This document shows positions 12,779-24,011 of a DNA stretch of 64,000 nucleotides, piece after piece. The DNA lies in assembly GCA_028023455.1 (NCBI GenBank), contig JAQFVV010000275.1, positions 248,001 through 312,000 of the forward strand, written 5' to 3'. Every line of letters starts with the position of its first letter. Position 1 is the stretch's first letter. The notes under the pieces are model-generated. The model made no database searches, was not told the DNA's origin, and saw only the letters and a program-made list of their open reading frames with translations. A program made the position numbers and the translations under genes. The stretch is from Epiperipatus broadwayi (Eukaryota > Onychophora > Udeonychophora > Euonychophora > Peripatidae).

Positions 12779-12900
12779 TTTAAATTAATCTAAATATTTC
12801 ATTTTCAATATTGACATGAAAGATTTAATGTTTCATAATTAGTTACTATTTTAATGTTATATGTCAAATACATTCATGAAAGCAATATATATATATACAG
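12779..12900 (+). repeat. Dispersed repeat X, copy 1, right part
   Basis: Starting with the second target duplication, this continues copy 1 and matches 16605-16745 and 16880-17020. Shared words are a CAATATTGA(C/A)ATG block, TTAATGT, TGTCAAATACATTCATGAA or TATCAAGTGCATTCATAAA, then GCAA and a TA run. Confidence 0.5.
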
Positions 12901-12967
12901 ACTAATTGAAACAGAAATAACAGTATATTTCATGGAGTTAGGTAAGAAGTTAACAACTATGAAAAAA

Positions 12968-13135
12968 TAGAATGATACCAATCTACCTTTTAGTTCTATT
13001 ATTATATAAGTTTACATTTTTGACATAGTTTTAAATTTTAGGATGAATAGACAAAACTCACCCTATATTTTAAAACTACTTAAAAAACTAAGCTTATATA
13101 ACAACAGAACTAAAAGGTACTTTGGCATCATTCTA
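12968..13135. mobile_element. MITE with about 44-bp terminal inverted repeats (Tc1/mariner-like TA ends)
   Basis: The left end GAATGATACCAATCTACCTT and the reverse complement of the right end, GAATGATGCCAAAGTACCTT, match closely and stay matched for about 44 bp (left to 13013, right from 13090). Each end abuts TA, consistent with a TA target duplication. The interior of about 76 bp has no coding capacity, so this is a non-autonomous copy of 164 bp plus the TA pair. Confidence 0.65.
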
Positions 13136-15594
13136 TCTCTTTGTAGTTGATGACATTTTACATAACTCAAAAGATTAGATTTATTTCCATTTCACTTATT
13201 TATATTTAAAATTATGATTGTTTATTATTATGTATAGACAATTGTAACTTTTTTTTTAAAAAAAGTATAGTTTATTAATTATTTTTTAAAACAATTATTT
13301 TAGAAGATTTTAAAACAATTTTGCTTATCCTTCTTGAAACAAAAAAAAAAAAATATTATAAATTTTTTGATGTTGTCTTTTACAAATTCAAAATTGGTTA
13401 ATTAATATGAAATATGATTAATAGCATCATAATTCAAATATAACAAACAAATTTTTATGAATTATTAAATATATCCATTTCTAATAATTGTGTGTTTATT
13501 AAGTAATTAAATTTGAAAATTTTTCATTTAAGTATCTGAGTCTACATTTCATTCAATATAATTTGAGAAGATATGTTTTGAACAAAATAAATTATATAAA
13601 GAGGTTTAATTCTAATCTTTTTAAATCTTTTTTGAAAAAATGACTACCAATTAGTTGAAAGCATGTTCAGCATACTATGTTATTAAAGTATTAAACAAGC
13701 TTTTTTTTAGTATACATGTTATGTCTTTTCTGAATAAAGAGGTTTATTAAGTGGTATCTTACTTAACTTAATTAAGAAGTGATGGACATTATATTATATT
13801 GCTGATGATCCTCTGATTGTATGACTAAGTCTCTCACAGGTATACAGTGAAAAATAATTACATATCAGAGATATAGTAATATTTATCATTTATTTATAAT
13901 AATCTGGTTAGAAAGCTAACACAACCTCTTCTTTGATTTAATTACAATTATTGAAGTCAATATTCTTGCTGTTCATTTTGGATGATCATCCATTATCATC
14001 AAAATTGCACTATCACCACTAATTAAACACTATCTATTTTTGTTTTCCTTTCATTAACAAATACGTTCAAGTAAATCTAAAATGTGGTCATTGATATATT
14101 TAATTTTTAGAGATGATCTATTAGTTTTGATCTTAGTTTCCAAGTATTTCACCAAAGGCATTAACATCTTGAGCCATTATATAATGACTGCTTAACATGA
14201 GGAAAGAAAATATCATTATTTCATTTGTTATTTTTGGCTACCCAAATGGTAGATTCATATGCAATCATATATTATAAAAGCAAAATAGATTAAGATATTT
14301 TCATATGCTAAAAAATTCTGATAATTTTAAGTAATCCAAATCTAAGATAATTTATCATAATTTCATATACTTGGAGATAATTATGTCACTTGTATTCTGA
14401 GGACAATAGCTAGGCAACAGATAAAAAAAATAATAGCAAAAAAGCACAGAGAATTTAAGAAAGTAATGGTACTCATATGTTAGAAATCAAGGAAGTATTA
14501 TATAGCATGCAGAAAGGAATAATGAGAGCTTACTTCTCAAAGTTTTTATATCATATTAAAAAATAATAAATTTAATGTTTTGAAATATTAGAAAAGTCAT
14601 TTACAAAGATTACGGAAATACAAAAATGTGAAACAAAAAACTTGTGAAACATAAGAAAAATATTAATAAAATCTTTTAGAAAGATATGAAAACTATGAAA
14701 ACCACAAAACTGTTAGAAGCATTATGAAAAAACATTGAAATAATAAACAGATTGCAATAAATACTAAATATTTTTTCAGAAAGCAATGCAAAATACAATT
14801 ATAATGCCCCAGTGTGAATTATAGTGCTGTGATTAATGAGGCTAGACTTAATGTAAATTTATGGTGAAGTTTAAAGGAATTGCATTAAAAAAATAAGTCT
14901 ACAATGCAACAAAAAAAAATCTCAAATTCATCTATCCATAAAATATAGTGAAGGAAAAATCATTAATAAATGAGCTAATAAATATATTTATGAGACAGTA
15001 TTGAATTCCTTAGTTGTTATATCTGTTAAAGATGTTTAAAAAATTATTAATGTTTAAGAAATTATAATGATGAAGATAAAGTTAATACAGAATGTGCACA
15101 TAATAAAGATAACATTGATACTACAAATTAGTCAAACATAGAATAAGATTCTATAGATAATAGTAACATGAATGTAGAAGCCATTAATGAAGTAGCAAAT
15201 AATGTTCAGACAAGCAAAAACATGAAAATGGAAATGTAAACTGTCAATAAATCTTGTAGCTATGTAATCTAATAAAAGAAATCTTAGACAACGTCTTAAT
15301 AATACTCATTACACCTATGACTTCATTATACTAAAAAGAAAGATTATTGGCATTAATAAAGAAGCATATAATGCTTTCAGCACATCTAAAAATATTGCAA
15401 AAGATCCTGCAATTCTCTTAAAACGATTTTCTGTATAATGAAAAAATATTTATTCATAATTGAAAAAAATGAGTTTCAAATCATGAAAGCTCATATAATT
15501 TCTCAGAATTTATTTTAAAATTTTGAACAAAAATTATTATCAATGTTCTTGTATTATAATGTTTATTTGTCATATTTTAAATGATTACTTTTTT
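13136..15594. other. Unassigned AT-rich region
   Basis: No element or gene was recognised. One patch, 15270-15420 on the plus strand, translates for about 50 codons without a stop (it contains NTHYTYDFIILKRK), but neither splice context nor any family match supports it. Poly-A and poly-T runs are common. Confidence 0.4.
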
Positions 15595-16366
15595 GAAAAG
15601 ATATGAAAAGTGTGAAAATCCATGATGTATGTGTATAAAATTAAAAAAAGAAAATAATAGTTAAAAGAATTGTATAAGAGAAGATCTAAAAGATCATAAA
15701 ATAAAATTTTAGAATTTATATATTTTTAAAACAATATAGATAACTTTAATTTTAAAAAAAGAAACAAATTGAGGATTAACTTTTGATAAATCTTTTTAGT
15801 TTAATTAATTAAAAAGGAAAGAATATGTAAACACTTTTTATAGACATAAAAATTTGGTAAATAATAGAGTTAACTATTTTGAACAACATAAAATAATCAT
15901 GAAAATTTTTTACAAAATTAATGTGTTTACCATTTTTTTTTATATACAGAAGAAAAAATATTAAAGAGTTGAGCAGGGATTAAAAATTCATAGAAATAAT
16001 TACAAAATTGAGAATTGATATCATGACTTCCAATGGCTATTACAGGAGAGCTTAGCTAAACTATTCTACATTTTAAATACAGTACTATATCAAATCCATG
16101 ATTGGATACATGGATTAGAAAAGATTTGGATTAATTTACCATGCATTTCTAAAAAGATATCTATTATTATTACTATCATTATTATTATTCTGCCATAAAT
16201 TAACCACCCAACATTGGAAATAATACCATGAAACTTCATTAAATCCCTTGCTCATATTGAAAAACTTCAGTCATATCAGCAGCTAGCTAAAGAAAACCTA
16301 GTAAAAGATAAAAAAAAAATTACAATGTTGAATGAACTATGTTAATAGGTTATTAAATTGATATAA
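15595..16366 (+). repeat. Dispersed repeat X, copy 2, main part
   Basis: This is a diverged relative of 11336-12136 with the same block order, ending at TGTTAATAGGTTATTAAATTGATATAA. It is interrupted after the TGATATAA word by a small inverted-repeat element and resumes at about 16579. No coding content was recognised. Confidence 0.5.
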
Positions 16367-16578
16367 TATTAACATGAAAGGCAGAAACCTTTGACAGAAG
16401 CACCTTAAAAATGCTTATATGACAGCCAATCAGATGTAATAATGACTGCATATGAAACTCTCAAGTCAAAACACAAGGCAGAGATTTTTAAGGCACTTCT
16501 GTCAAAGATTTCAGCATTTTACATTATTATTATAATCATCTGCTTGCATTTAATAAATTAGTGTATTTACATTTAAAA
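16367..16578. mobile_element. Small inverted-repeat insertion (MITE) in repeat X copy 2
   Basis: An 8-bp word TGATATAA occurs at 16359-16366 and again at 16579-16586, and the intervening sequence is absent from the matching place in copies 1 and 3. Inside, 16380-16413 and 16482-16517 form inverted repeats built on CTTTGACAGAAG and CCTTAAAAAT. The inverted repeats do not reach the right-hand TGATATAA, so either about 50 bp of native sequence is included or the true edge is near 16528. An 8-bp duplication would suit a hAT-type element, but that is weak evidence. Confidence 0.5.
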
Positions 16579-16727
16579 TGATATAAGTAAATTTGCCTTA
16601 ATAACATTTATAACTATATTCATTTACATTTGTCATTTCAATATTGAAATGGATAAAATTTCATTTCTCTTAATTAACTTACATTTAAATGTTGAAAATC
16701 TTTATATATCAAGTGCATTCATAAAAG

Positions 16728-16731
<4 letters not shown>
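16579..16731 (+). repeat. Dispersed repeat X, copy 2, right part
   Basis: This continues copy 2 after the MITE: AAATTTGCCTTAATAACATT matches AAATTTGTTTTAATAATATT in copy 1 and AAATTTGTCTTAATGAACAT in copy 3. It ends in CATTCATAAAAGCAACAT before the microsatellite. Confidence 0.5.

Positions 16732-16823
<92 letters not shown>
16732..16823. repeat. (TA)n then (GA)n microsatellite
   Basis: About 59 bp of pure TA is followed by about 33 bp of pure GA. It sits at the junction of repeat X copies 2 and 3. The same place in copy 1 has only a short TA run, so the array probably grew from the repeat's own end. Confidence 0.95.
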
Positions 16824-16826
<3 letters not shown>

Positions 16827-17030
16827 AATTTTCCCAAAATTAATTTATTAAATATTATTTTATAATTGATACAAATAAATTTGTCTTAATGAACATTTAT
16901 AACATTAAATTCATTGATGTCTGGAATTTCAAATATTGAAACAGATAATGTTTAACTTCTTATAGTTAGACTATACTTTTAATATTGTAAACTTTTATGT
17001 GTCAAGTACATACATGAACTTAATAATTCA
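16824..17030 (+). repeat. Dispersed repeat X, copy 3 (3' part only)
   Basis: The block starting GACTAATT matches 12898-12905 in copy 1. The TTGATACAAATAAATTTGTC block, the CAATATTGA-like ATATTGAAACAG word and the TGTCAAGTACATACATGAA word match both other copies. It follows copy 2 directly across the microsatellite, so copies 2 and 3 are in tandem. Confidence 0.5.
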
Positions 17031-17519
17031 TTTTATAAAAAATATCTTATTAATGGTTATCTTTTGAAAATGTGTTAAACTTTCAATACATATTTAAAAA
17101 TAAACACATTTTTGTTCTGTGCTGTGTATGTCTTTTCTGCATGGAAAAATTATTCCATCAAGCACACAAATAATCTTGTTTAAAATTTCTAAAATCTTCA
17201 AAAAGGTCTTCATCCATTAAACAAAAAATTTCTTCACGGAATTAGATTGCCACTGTTTCAATGAAATCACATTAATATTTGTCAAGATAAAGGTTGTAAT
17301 AAAGAATTATTGTATTTCAAGTAATAATAAGATTGTGATTGTGTGTGCATTAAATAATGTTCATTAATATGCTTATTAAATGATTGTCTAATTAGAAGGC
17401 AGATTAACAAAAATTTTTGTATTTCCTTTTGTTTTATAGTTAGCTGATTTATTGAAAACGATTTTTTTAAAAAAGAGATAAAATAATGGGCCTTTCTTCT
17501 ATAAGGCTATAAAATATGG
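17031..17519. other. Unassigned AT-rich region
   Basis: No feature was recognised. If the Penelope relic to the right continued to its C-terminus, a few more codons might lie near 17500, but the frame is unreadable. Confidence 0.4.
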
Positions 17520-17830
17520 TGTATTTCATCAAATTAATTTAAGCTGATTGGCCTTTTAAAAATTTCAATAGATTCTTTCATAGTTCTTAAATTATATTTT
17601 TTCAAAGTAATAGTATTTTAGTTTTATCAACAACAAGGGTTTGATTAATTTTTAAAAAATGCAATATAAAAGCTGATATAATCAACTTTTTATTGAAGCT
17701 CTTTTTATGCTTTCTAACTCTAATGCCAATATGTCTAATTAATTGACCTGCATAGTTTTTTGGCATTGTGAATATGGAATTTCATAGACATCTTGGTGTT
17801 TTAAAAATATTCAGTCTTTAGACTTACAAA
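17520..17830 (-). pseudogene. Penelope-like GIY-YIG endonuclease relic
   Basis: On the minus strand the reading starts near 17800 with VYEIPYSQCQK, matching the family signature of a tyrosine and IPC followed by a second cysteine. It then shows a worn QTN..LDI segment, a basic RA.IKS segment, and after frame changes a TLVVDKTKILLL-like strand and a TMKESIEIFKRPISLN helix. This order (IPCxxC, a YIGQT-like core, a basic loop, the E-containing helix, an N) is that of the C-terminal nuclease of Penelope-like retroelements. At least two frame breaks and one lost cysteine show it is dead. The reverse transcriptase was not found next to it. Confidence 0.55.
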
Positions 17831-18879
17831 AAAAATCAACTTTTTTGTTAGTTAAAAAAAAGTTATTTTCATCTTATAAACAGATCTTCATTATATATAT
17901 TAAGTATATGTAGATAAAGAATTTTATGAGAATGTATTTACGGAAATTCTAAAACAATTTTTTTTTCTTGAAAAATAAAAAGAATATTACAATCTCTTGA
18001 GCTTGGTATCTTATAAATTTAGAATTATTTAGTTCATCTAAAATATAATAGTTATTAGTATAATAATTTAAATACAGAAATTTTTTTAATGAATTATTAA
18101 GTTTATCTTTATTAAGTATGCACGTGTTTCTTATTTATTAAATTTGATGGATTTTAGTTTTATTGTTAATTTTACATTGTGTTATTTGAATATTTCAGTC
18201 TTTATGAATTATCAAGCTATTTCAGTCAGATATGCACATGGAAAAGAATAAACTCTATGGAGATCTGGGAGACTGATGTCTTTCTAATCTTAATATAAAG
18301 GAGAAATTGATATTTTATATCTTTGATAGCATGTTATCCATATAATAATATATGGCAAATATATCATAGTTATATAGCGCAAACTATACATACCACAGAA
18401 ATATAAATATTTGTTTTTTAAAATCATGGTAATCTATCTAGACACAAATCAAATATTTTTGTTAGCACTTTGGATAATTACTCATCATCATCACAAATTG
18501 CATCATATCCAGTTAAATATAATTATAACTCTTACTTTCTCATTTATAAATATGTCCATATATATATATATATATATATTGTATAGTTATATGTCCATAT
18601 ATATATATATATATATATTGTACCAGTTACTATGTCCTACCTCCAACATGACCCTAGATCATGAAAAGAACTCCAAGCCATCCTGATTTTAATTTAATCT
18701 GAGACCAGTTTGGATTCAAACCCTATCCCAAGTTCCCAGATCAAACTCCAAAGTATGTCTTATAATGACCATACAACAATAATATGTGCCACAAACTAGC
18801 TCAATGGATATTATTATTAATGAGACTACTTAACTGATTTTAAATAATGCAGGATAAAACCACTTATGGATATCTCTGC
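17831..18879. other. Unassigned AT-rich region with a small AT-array duplication
   Basis: A tandem duplication of about 38 bp (TATGTCCATA, an (AT)n run, TTGTA) occupies 18551-18623. A slightly less AT-rich patch at 18640-18800 holds TTGGATTCAAACCC and TAGCTCAATGG. These resemble pol III boxes but stand in the wrong order on the plus strand. Nothing else was recognised. Confidence 0.4.
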
Positions 18880-21060
18880 ATAAATCAATATATATATATT
18901 ATAATGGTCTGAAAAGAAAAGTCTTATTGTATCTGCACTACAGGGTGCGTCTAGGTTATTAGAACCTAGAAAATTTATATAGTAGGCAGATATGTAAGTT
19001 GAGATTCACATTTTACATGTTTTATTTAGACCATCAGCCCATGCCACTAGTTCAGTGAGACACAGAGATTTATAAAATATAAATTCTTATTTAAAAATAT
19101 TTTCAATATTAAAATAAAAAAATAAAAGAAGCCACTGCCAGTAATTAACACACAAATATTTATTTATGCACATATAGATAAAATTGAAAAATAAAATTTA
19201 TTATTTTAGGTTGGCTATTAATTTAATTTTTAAATTTAAATTTTTTTTGTTTGAACAAACCGCACAGATTTGTTTAATAATATTTTTAAAAGTGTCGAGT
19301 ATGAATAAACTATATAGATTGCATTTGAAAAGAAAATATTCTATCCCTTATTTAACCTTAGGCCAAAAGTTTGCAGTTAATCCAACGTCAATCCATCTGA
19401 TACTTCGATGTATTCAATGCAGTATGAATACGACAGCACAAATACCAGACTGTCAGGAATGTGCATCTGAACAGCATGGTTATAGAAGACATTGACTCTC
19501 ATCCAGACAGGAATACTACATCTGTCTGATGAGAAGAGCAATAAAACAAAACTCCATAGGAAGGGACTGCGTTTTCTATCTTACTATCCCATTCCATAGG
19601 CTAAAAGGGTGTGTGCGGTGTATAATCATGATCATGCATGTAGCAGACCTCATACTACATTTACTAATTACACCGATACACCCAATCCATTGATCCAGTC
19701 CAACTACGCAACAAATAACCTAATATTAACCCTCCCTTAATTAATTAATATAACTTTACAAATCTATATAGCCATTCATGCCCAATTTAAATTTAACATT
19801 TATATAATTTCGCACAGATGAATTTTATAAAAGTTTGTTTTTTTAATGTTGAGTATAGATCAGCTACATAGATTACCCAGTTAAAAACATTTCAAAACAA
19901 ACATAAATGATCAAAATATAAAGTCATTGATGGAATTGCAGAGAGAAATTTACAAAAAACCCAATGGAATTCATCATAAGATGCTGCATTGACACCAAAA
20001 ACTTAAAAGACATCCGGATAAATACATTTTAGATACTCAACGTAAAGTATCATTACTTACCAAATGTCTATATATTTTAATCAAATATGAAAATAAAAAC
20101 ATAATTAAACATTAACGAATCTATGCAAGCATCTATACCCAACTTAAATTTAATGCATTTAAATAATTTATACAATAAATATTAATAAAAAAAATGGAAC
20201 TGATTTTTAGCAAACTCAAATGTATAAAAATTAAACATTAATAATTAATTTGAAAACTTAAAAGTCAGATAAAAGTTCATTTTAAAATTTAGGTTAACTG
20301 AATATTAAAAACTTGTCAAATCTTAATGAAAGTTCTTAATTATTTTTAAATTTTACAGTTCATGTCTTACAGTAGAAGAATCCTGGTTCCTTGTGCCAAT
20401 TCCCATGACATCTCTATTTGAAGACCAGTCTGTTGTTCTGGAGGTAGCCTTAGCTGGTTCAATCCTGGTACTATTTGATTGAAGAACCCATATGATTCGG
20501 GGTCTGCAATAGTACCATTCATAATTCATCAGTCATTTCATTTAAAATAAATGAGAGAGTGACAAGTGCTTCTTATCAAAAATCAAGCTGGAACTGTTTT
20601 TAATTTCAATTTTTTCCTTTTATATCGATTGTCCGGATTCACTGAACAATGGTTTCCTGTTCCAAATTTTCATTACGGTCCAAGCCTTCATTGCTGCTTC
20701 TATTGGACATCTAATTTTTTTTGTTCTCTTATCTATATCTTTCATCTGACTTTTTTATATAAGAGCCCCAAGAGCTAGTTTGCTTTTTGTTTAATTTATA
20801 AAACAATCATTTCCATTTACAAAAATATTTTATCATTAGATCTTGTACCTTTTTTATAAAAAAGTGCGTTCAAATATTTTTTTAAAAGGAAAATAATACT
20901 TTTAAAGTTTTCATTCAATCTGCACGATATATTATATATGTTAAATAGCTTTTAATTTTTTTTTAGCTTTTAGTTTTTATTTACGAATTTAAAAAAAGTT
21001 TTTATTCTAATTTTAAATTAATGTAACAGCATATACCTCTACATATCAATAAACTTCCTC
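18880..21060 (+). repeat. U-family repeat, copy C (head-M1-M2-tail)
   Basis: The head starts TATAATGGTCTGAAAAG at about 18900, and its CTGCACTACAGG and GAACCTAG blocks match copies A, B, D and E. M1 runs from about 19290 to 19800 and M2 from about 19845 to 20190. The tail runs to about 21040, ending ATGTAACAGCATATACC. M1 carries a plus-strand frame with PYLTLGQKFAVNPTSIHLI that resembles the frame in copy B, as expected from DNA similarity alone. Copy D repeats the same structure 2.63 kb downstream and is far closer to C than to B or E. Confidence 0.8.
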
Positions 21061-21520
21061 AAAAACCAAAAACATTAAAAAAAAAAGAATTTACTTAGTG
21101 TTAGTAATTACATTACACAAATTGATTATATATAAAAATTTCAAAAGGACAAAACTTTGGTTAGTAATTACAAAAACGAATATAATGATAAAAAAATTCT
21201 TGACTGTTGATTCTTTACTACCAAATAAATTTCTGTACCCTCCCTTCCAAGTTTCTCTTCTTCTACTTTTAACTATTACTTAGGCAAGTTAAACAGTTGG
21301 ATTTTAAATAAGACTTTTTTTTAAAAAAAAAATTATGATTTATATTAATTATTACATTTTATTCCTGGCATTTATTTCTAGATATGCGCAATTTTCTTAC
21401 TAGCAGCACTTTTTTATAAGATATTCAAACCATAACTTTATATAATATAGATAAAAATATTTCACTTAAAAAAATTTACTCAGGGTACTCGTGGTTTATT
21501 AAACATCAGCTCATGTTGGG
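21061..21520 (+). repeat. U-family linker between tandem copies C and D
   Basis: This stretch joins the tail of C to the head of D. It shares word order with the reverse complement of 721-1381 (TTACTTAG, GTTAGTAATTAC, a C-rich CCTCC..CCAAG patch, AGCAGCACTTTTTTATAAGAT, AAAAATATTTCA, TTTACTCAGGGTA). It is therefore part of the repeating unit and not a chance spacer. Confidence 0.65.
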
Positions 21521-23710
21521 TTGCCAATTATAACAGTCCGAAAAGAAAAGAGACTTATTGTATCTGCACTACAGGATGCCACTAGGTTATTAGAACCTAG
21601 AAAATTTATATAGTAGAAGTTAAGATTCACATTTTACATGTTTTATTCAGACCGTCAGCCCATGCCACTAGCTCAGTGAGATGCAGAGATTTATAAAATA
21701 CAAATTCTTATTTAAAAATATTTTCAATATTAAAATAAAAAAAATAAAAGAAGCCACTGCCAGTAATTGACACACAAACATTTATTTACACACATATAGA
21801 TAAAATTGAAGAATAAAATTTATTATTTTAGGTTGGTTATTAATTCAATTTTTAAATTTAAATTTTTTTTTGTTTGAACAATCCACACAGATTTGTTTAA
21901 TAATATTTTTAAAAGTGTTGAGTATGAATAAACTGTATAGATTGCATTTGAAAAGAAAATATTCTATCCCTTATTTAACCTTAGGCCAAAAGTTCGCAGT
22001 TAAACCAATGTCAATCCATCTGATACATCGATGTATTTAATGCAGTATGAATATGACAGTACAAATACCATACTGTCAGGAATGTGCATCTGAACAGCAT
22101 GGTTATAGAAGACATTGACTCTCATCCAGACAGGAATACTACATCTGTCTGATGAGAAGAGCAAAAAAAAAACTCCATAGGAAGGTACTGTGTTTTCCAT
22201 CTTACTATCCCATTCCTTAGGCTAAAAGGGGGTGTGTTGTGTATAATGATAATCCTGTATGTAGCGGACCTCATACTACATTTACTAATTACACCAATAC
22301 ATCCAATCCATTGACCCAATCCAACTACACAACAAATAACCTAAGATTAACCCTCCCTTAATTAATTAATATAACTTTACAAATCTATATAGCCATTCAT
22401 ACCCAACTTAAATTTAACATTTATATAATTTCGCACAGATGAATTTTATAAAAGTTTGTTTTTTTAATGTTGAGTATAGATTGGCTACATAGATTACTCG
22501 GTTAAAAACATTTCAAAATAAACATAAACGATCAAAATCTAGTCATTGATGGAATTGCAGAGGGAAATTTACAAGAAATCCAATGGCATTCATCATAAGA
22601 TGCCACATTGACACCAATAATTTAAAAGACTTCCAGATAAATACATTTTAGATACTCAATGTAAGGTATCATTATTTACCGAATGTCTATACATTTTAAT
22701 CAAATATGAAAATAAAAACATAATTAAACATTAACGAATCTATGCAAGCATCTATACCCAACTTAAATTTAAGGCATTTAAATAATTTATACAATAAATA
22801 TTAATAAATAAAAAAATGGAAATGATTTTTAGCAAACTCAAATGTATAAAAATTAAACATTAATAATTAATTTGAAAATTTAAAAGTCAGATAAAAAGTT
22901 CATTTTAAAATTTAGGTTAGCTGAATATTAAAAGCTTGTCAAATCTTAATGAAAGTTCTTAATTACTTTTAAATTTTACAGTTCATGTCTTACAGTAGAA
23001 GAATCCTGGTTCCGGGTGCCGATTCCCGTGATGTCTCTATTTGAAGACAGGTCTGTTGTTCTGGAGGTGGCCTTAGCTGGTTCAATCCTGGTAGTATTTG
23101 ATTGCAGATCCATATGATTCGGGGTCTGCAATAGTACCATTCATAATTCATCAGTTATTTCATTTTACATAAAAGAGAGAGTGACAAGTGCATCTTATCA
23201 TGTCCCTCAAAAAAAATCAAGCTGGAACTGTTTTTAATTTTAATATTTTTCCTTTTATATCGATCGTCCGGATTCACTGAACAATGTTTTCCTGTTTCAA
23301 ATTTTCATTATGGTCCGAGCCTTCATTGCTGCTTCTATTGGTTATCTAATTTTTTTTGTTCTCTTATCTATATCTTTCATCTGACTTTTTTTATATAAGA
23401 GCTCCAAGGGCTAGTTTGCTTTTCGTTTAATTTATAAAACAATCATTTTCATTTACAAAAATATTTTATCATTAGATCTTGTACTTTTTTTATAAAAAAA
23501 TTTGTTCAAATATTTATTTATTTTTTTTTAAAGGAAAATAATACTTTTAAAGTTTTCATTCAATCTATGCAATATATTATATACGTTAAACAACTTTTAA
23601 TTTTTTTTTTTAGCTTTTAGTTTTTGTTTACGAATTTAAAAAGAAAGTTTTTATTCTAATTTTAAATTAATGTAACGGCATATACCATTAATATATATAT
23701 ATATATATAT
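21521..23710 (+). repeat. U-family repeat, copy D (head-M1-M2-tail)
   Basis: This is nearly identical to copy C over head, M1 (about 21880-22430), M2 (about 22460-22800) and tail (to about 23690), with an offset of 2621-2635 bp. The end ATGTAACGGCATATACCATT runs into an (AT)n stretch, the same kind of end as copy E. Minus-strand open frames across M1 are shadows. The TTTACAGTTCATGTCTTACAG block and the GATTCACTGAACAATG block in the tail are specific to C and D and are missing or diverged in B and E, so this is a distinct subfamily. Confidence 0.8.
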
Positions 23711-23968
23711 GGGTTGCCAAACAATAGTGAACATTAATACTTAATGAAATTAATGAATAATGATGGGTCAGACACCAAGTATAATATATAATATTTAATA
23801 CAAGCAATGATGATATAAATGGTGATGATGATCTGCATAACTTATCTCTAGTTTAAGACATGAATATATAATCTACAAGGCTAATGGTGGGTTTTCTATA
23901 TATGCCAATAATTAATACATAAATACCTAATATATATATATATATAAAATACATATTTTGCGGGTATA

Positions 23969-24011
<43 letters not shown>

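Noticed and set aside
18700-18800. tRNA-derived SINE from GGATTCAAACCC and TAGCTCAATGG
   Set aside because: The boxes are in reversed order on the same strand, so they do not form a pol III promoter.
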